The position numbers and the translations under genes are program-made. From positions 12,772,001-12,836,000 of the forward strand of contig JBHGNT010000003.1 of NCBI GenBank assembly GCA_043228905.1: a stretch of 64,000 nucleotides of DNA, given 5' to 3'. The notes below the pieces were generated by a model that was not told the DNA's origin, ran no database searches, and was given only the letters and a program-made list of their open reading frames with translations. Shown one piece after another: positions 63,302 through 64,000 of this stretch; position 1 is the stretch's first letter, and each line of letters opens with the position of its first letter. The DNA is from Azolla caroliniana (Eukaryota; Polypodiophyta).

Positions 63302-64000
63302 GCAGCGATAAGAACGGCATCAACATTCTTTCCTCGGCAGCCAATGGGAGTTCTCTCTAAAGGGCGGCGATTATCATCTCCAATGTTGTTGTGTTGGTGA
63401 CAAAAGGCGGCATCGACGGCGGTGCTGTTTTGGAGGCGTCGTCGTCAACAACTAAGATGTTCTGTTGGCGGGAAGAGGCGACGATGGTGGCGATAGTGCT
63501 GGTTGGGAGGCAACAGAACTCAGAAATTGTGTTGTCTTGATAGCGGCAGAATTTAATGGCGGCGATAGTCCGCAACTGCGATATCCTTTTGGCGGCAGAT
63601 GTTGATGGCATCGGTGGCAGCGGCGATGTTTGGAGGGAAACAATCATCATCAACAACACTGCTGTTTGGGCGGAAAAAGGTGGCGGCGGCGTTGTTTGCA
63701 GGACGACGTACATCAACGCCAACATTATTATGAGTTCGGCGAATTGTGGCGGCATCATCTTTTAACTGTTTGGCTCCTTCTTGAGTATTATTTTTAGGGT
63801 TATGCGTTGGTGTCGTGGATTCAAGAAATGGTGACTCATCAAATTTAACAGTACAACTATAAAAGAACGTGTTCTTGGTTGGATCGAATAAACGGCAAGA
63901 CTTGTAGCCATTTGCATCTCCGTACCCAACAAAAATCGCTTTTCTTGCTCGTTGTTCTAACTTGGATTGTTTTTCAGCAAGAACAAAGGCATATGCAAGG
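63302..64000 (-). pseudogene. Element E integrase C terminus and linker (runs off the window)
   Basis: Minus strand from 64000: LAYAFVLAEKQSKLEQRARK, then AIFVGYGDANGYKSCRLFDP and FYSCTVKFDESPFLES. This is the copia integrase end (K-x2-x-R-x-x-K-x-I-F-x-G-Y motif). The downstream linker (63780-63302) is rich in GGC/GCC-type trinucleotides (plus-strand TGGCGGCG phrases), encoding Ala/Asn-rich sequence with stops. The pieces at 57061-57518, 37443-39123 and 26908-27414 continue it. Confidence 0.82.

Larger units (their letters stand above)
26908..64000 (-). mobile_element. Element E: old Ty1/copia element hosting the D, F and J insertions (5' part beyond window)
   Basis: Pieces of one minus-strand copia element survive at 26908-27414 (3' LTR, polypurine tract, RNase H end), 37443-39123 (RNase H and RT), 57061-57518 (integrase-RT linker) and 63302-64000 (linker and integrase C terminus). 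They are in the correct order on one strand. Each gap is exactly an inserted element with its own target duplication (TCACT; GTAAA; GCGGC/GCAGC), so excising D, F and J rejoins them. The element continues past 64000. It is the oldest insertion of the nest. Confidence 0.85.

Overview
The window is repeat-dominated nuclear DNA of a land plant. Six Ty1/copia-type insertions (A, B, C, E, F, G), four with a primer site of the plant initiator-tRNA-Met type (TGGTATCAGAGC) and one (F) with a one-base variant of it, and three Ty3/gypsy-type elements (D, I, J) account for about 48 kb, with a solo-LTR-like insertion (H). No rRNA or tRNA gene, CRISPR array, bacterial operon or intact ordinary host gene is visible. 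Two Ty3/gypsy elements (I and J) have polyproteins that remind me of fungal-type lineages reported in mosses and other non-flowering plants, so a bryophyte, lycophyte or fern is my leaning; this is inference from remembered families.

Region 1 (1-14702) is low-GC. It holds a 72-bp tandem array (about 1400-2469 and 7816-8230) split by the young element A (2470-7815, target duplication cttag), whose single gag-pol frame is open from 3277 to 7308. Then come decayed coding stretches of unknown family, a 65-bp array with a 196-bp higher-order period (9253-10265), an 84-bp array with a 167-bp dimer period (about 11620-12850), and a decayed minus-strand gene (10640-13500).

Region 2 (14703-25075) is copia element B, with target duplication acctc and a badly damaged pol. 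Copia element C (15344-20636, minus, target duplication tatgc) is inserted in its gag. C is coding-complete apart from one in-frame stop and an early stop near its C terminus.

Region 3 (25076-26907) is short flanking DNA with a GA microsatellite and the C-terminal end of an unknown minus-strand frame.

Region 4 (26908-64000) lies inside one old minus-strand copia element, E, whose 5' part runs past the window. E is split by gypsy element D (27415-37442, target duplication tcact), copia element F (39124-57060, gtaaa) and chromovirus J (57519-63301, gcggc/gcagc). F is split by H (40537-46716) and gypsy element I (47408-54837, 4-bp duplication acgt). H contains copia element G (41535-46506, caaag). 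The nest is therefore four levels deep, E > F > H > G.

The most interesting biology is in J. Its LTR carries a dense array of heat-shock-element modules just upstream of a TATA box. The predicted first 12 nucleotides of its RNA are a perfect complement of the sequence two bases after the 5' LTR, which is the layout expected for Tf1-style self-primed reverse transcription. Other points are a U3 module shared between copia and gypsy LTRs, a gag swap in G, a transition-dominated LTR divergence in D, and a large coiled-coil third ORF in D.
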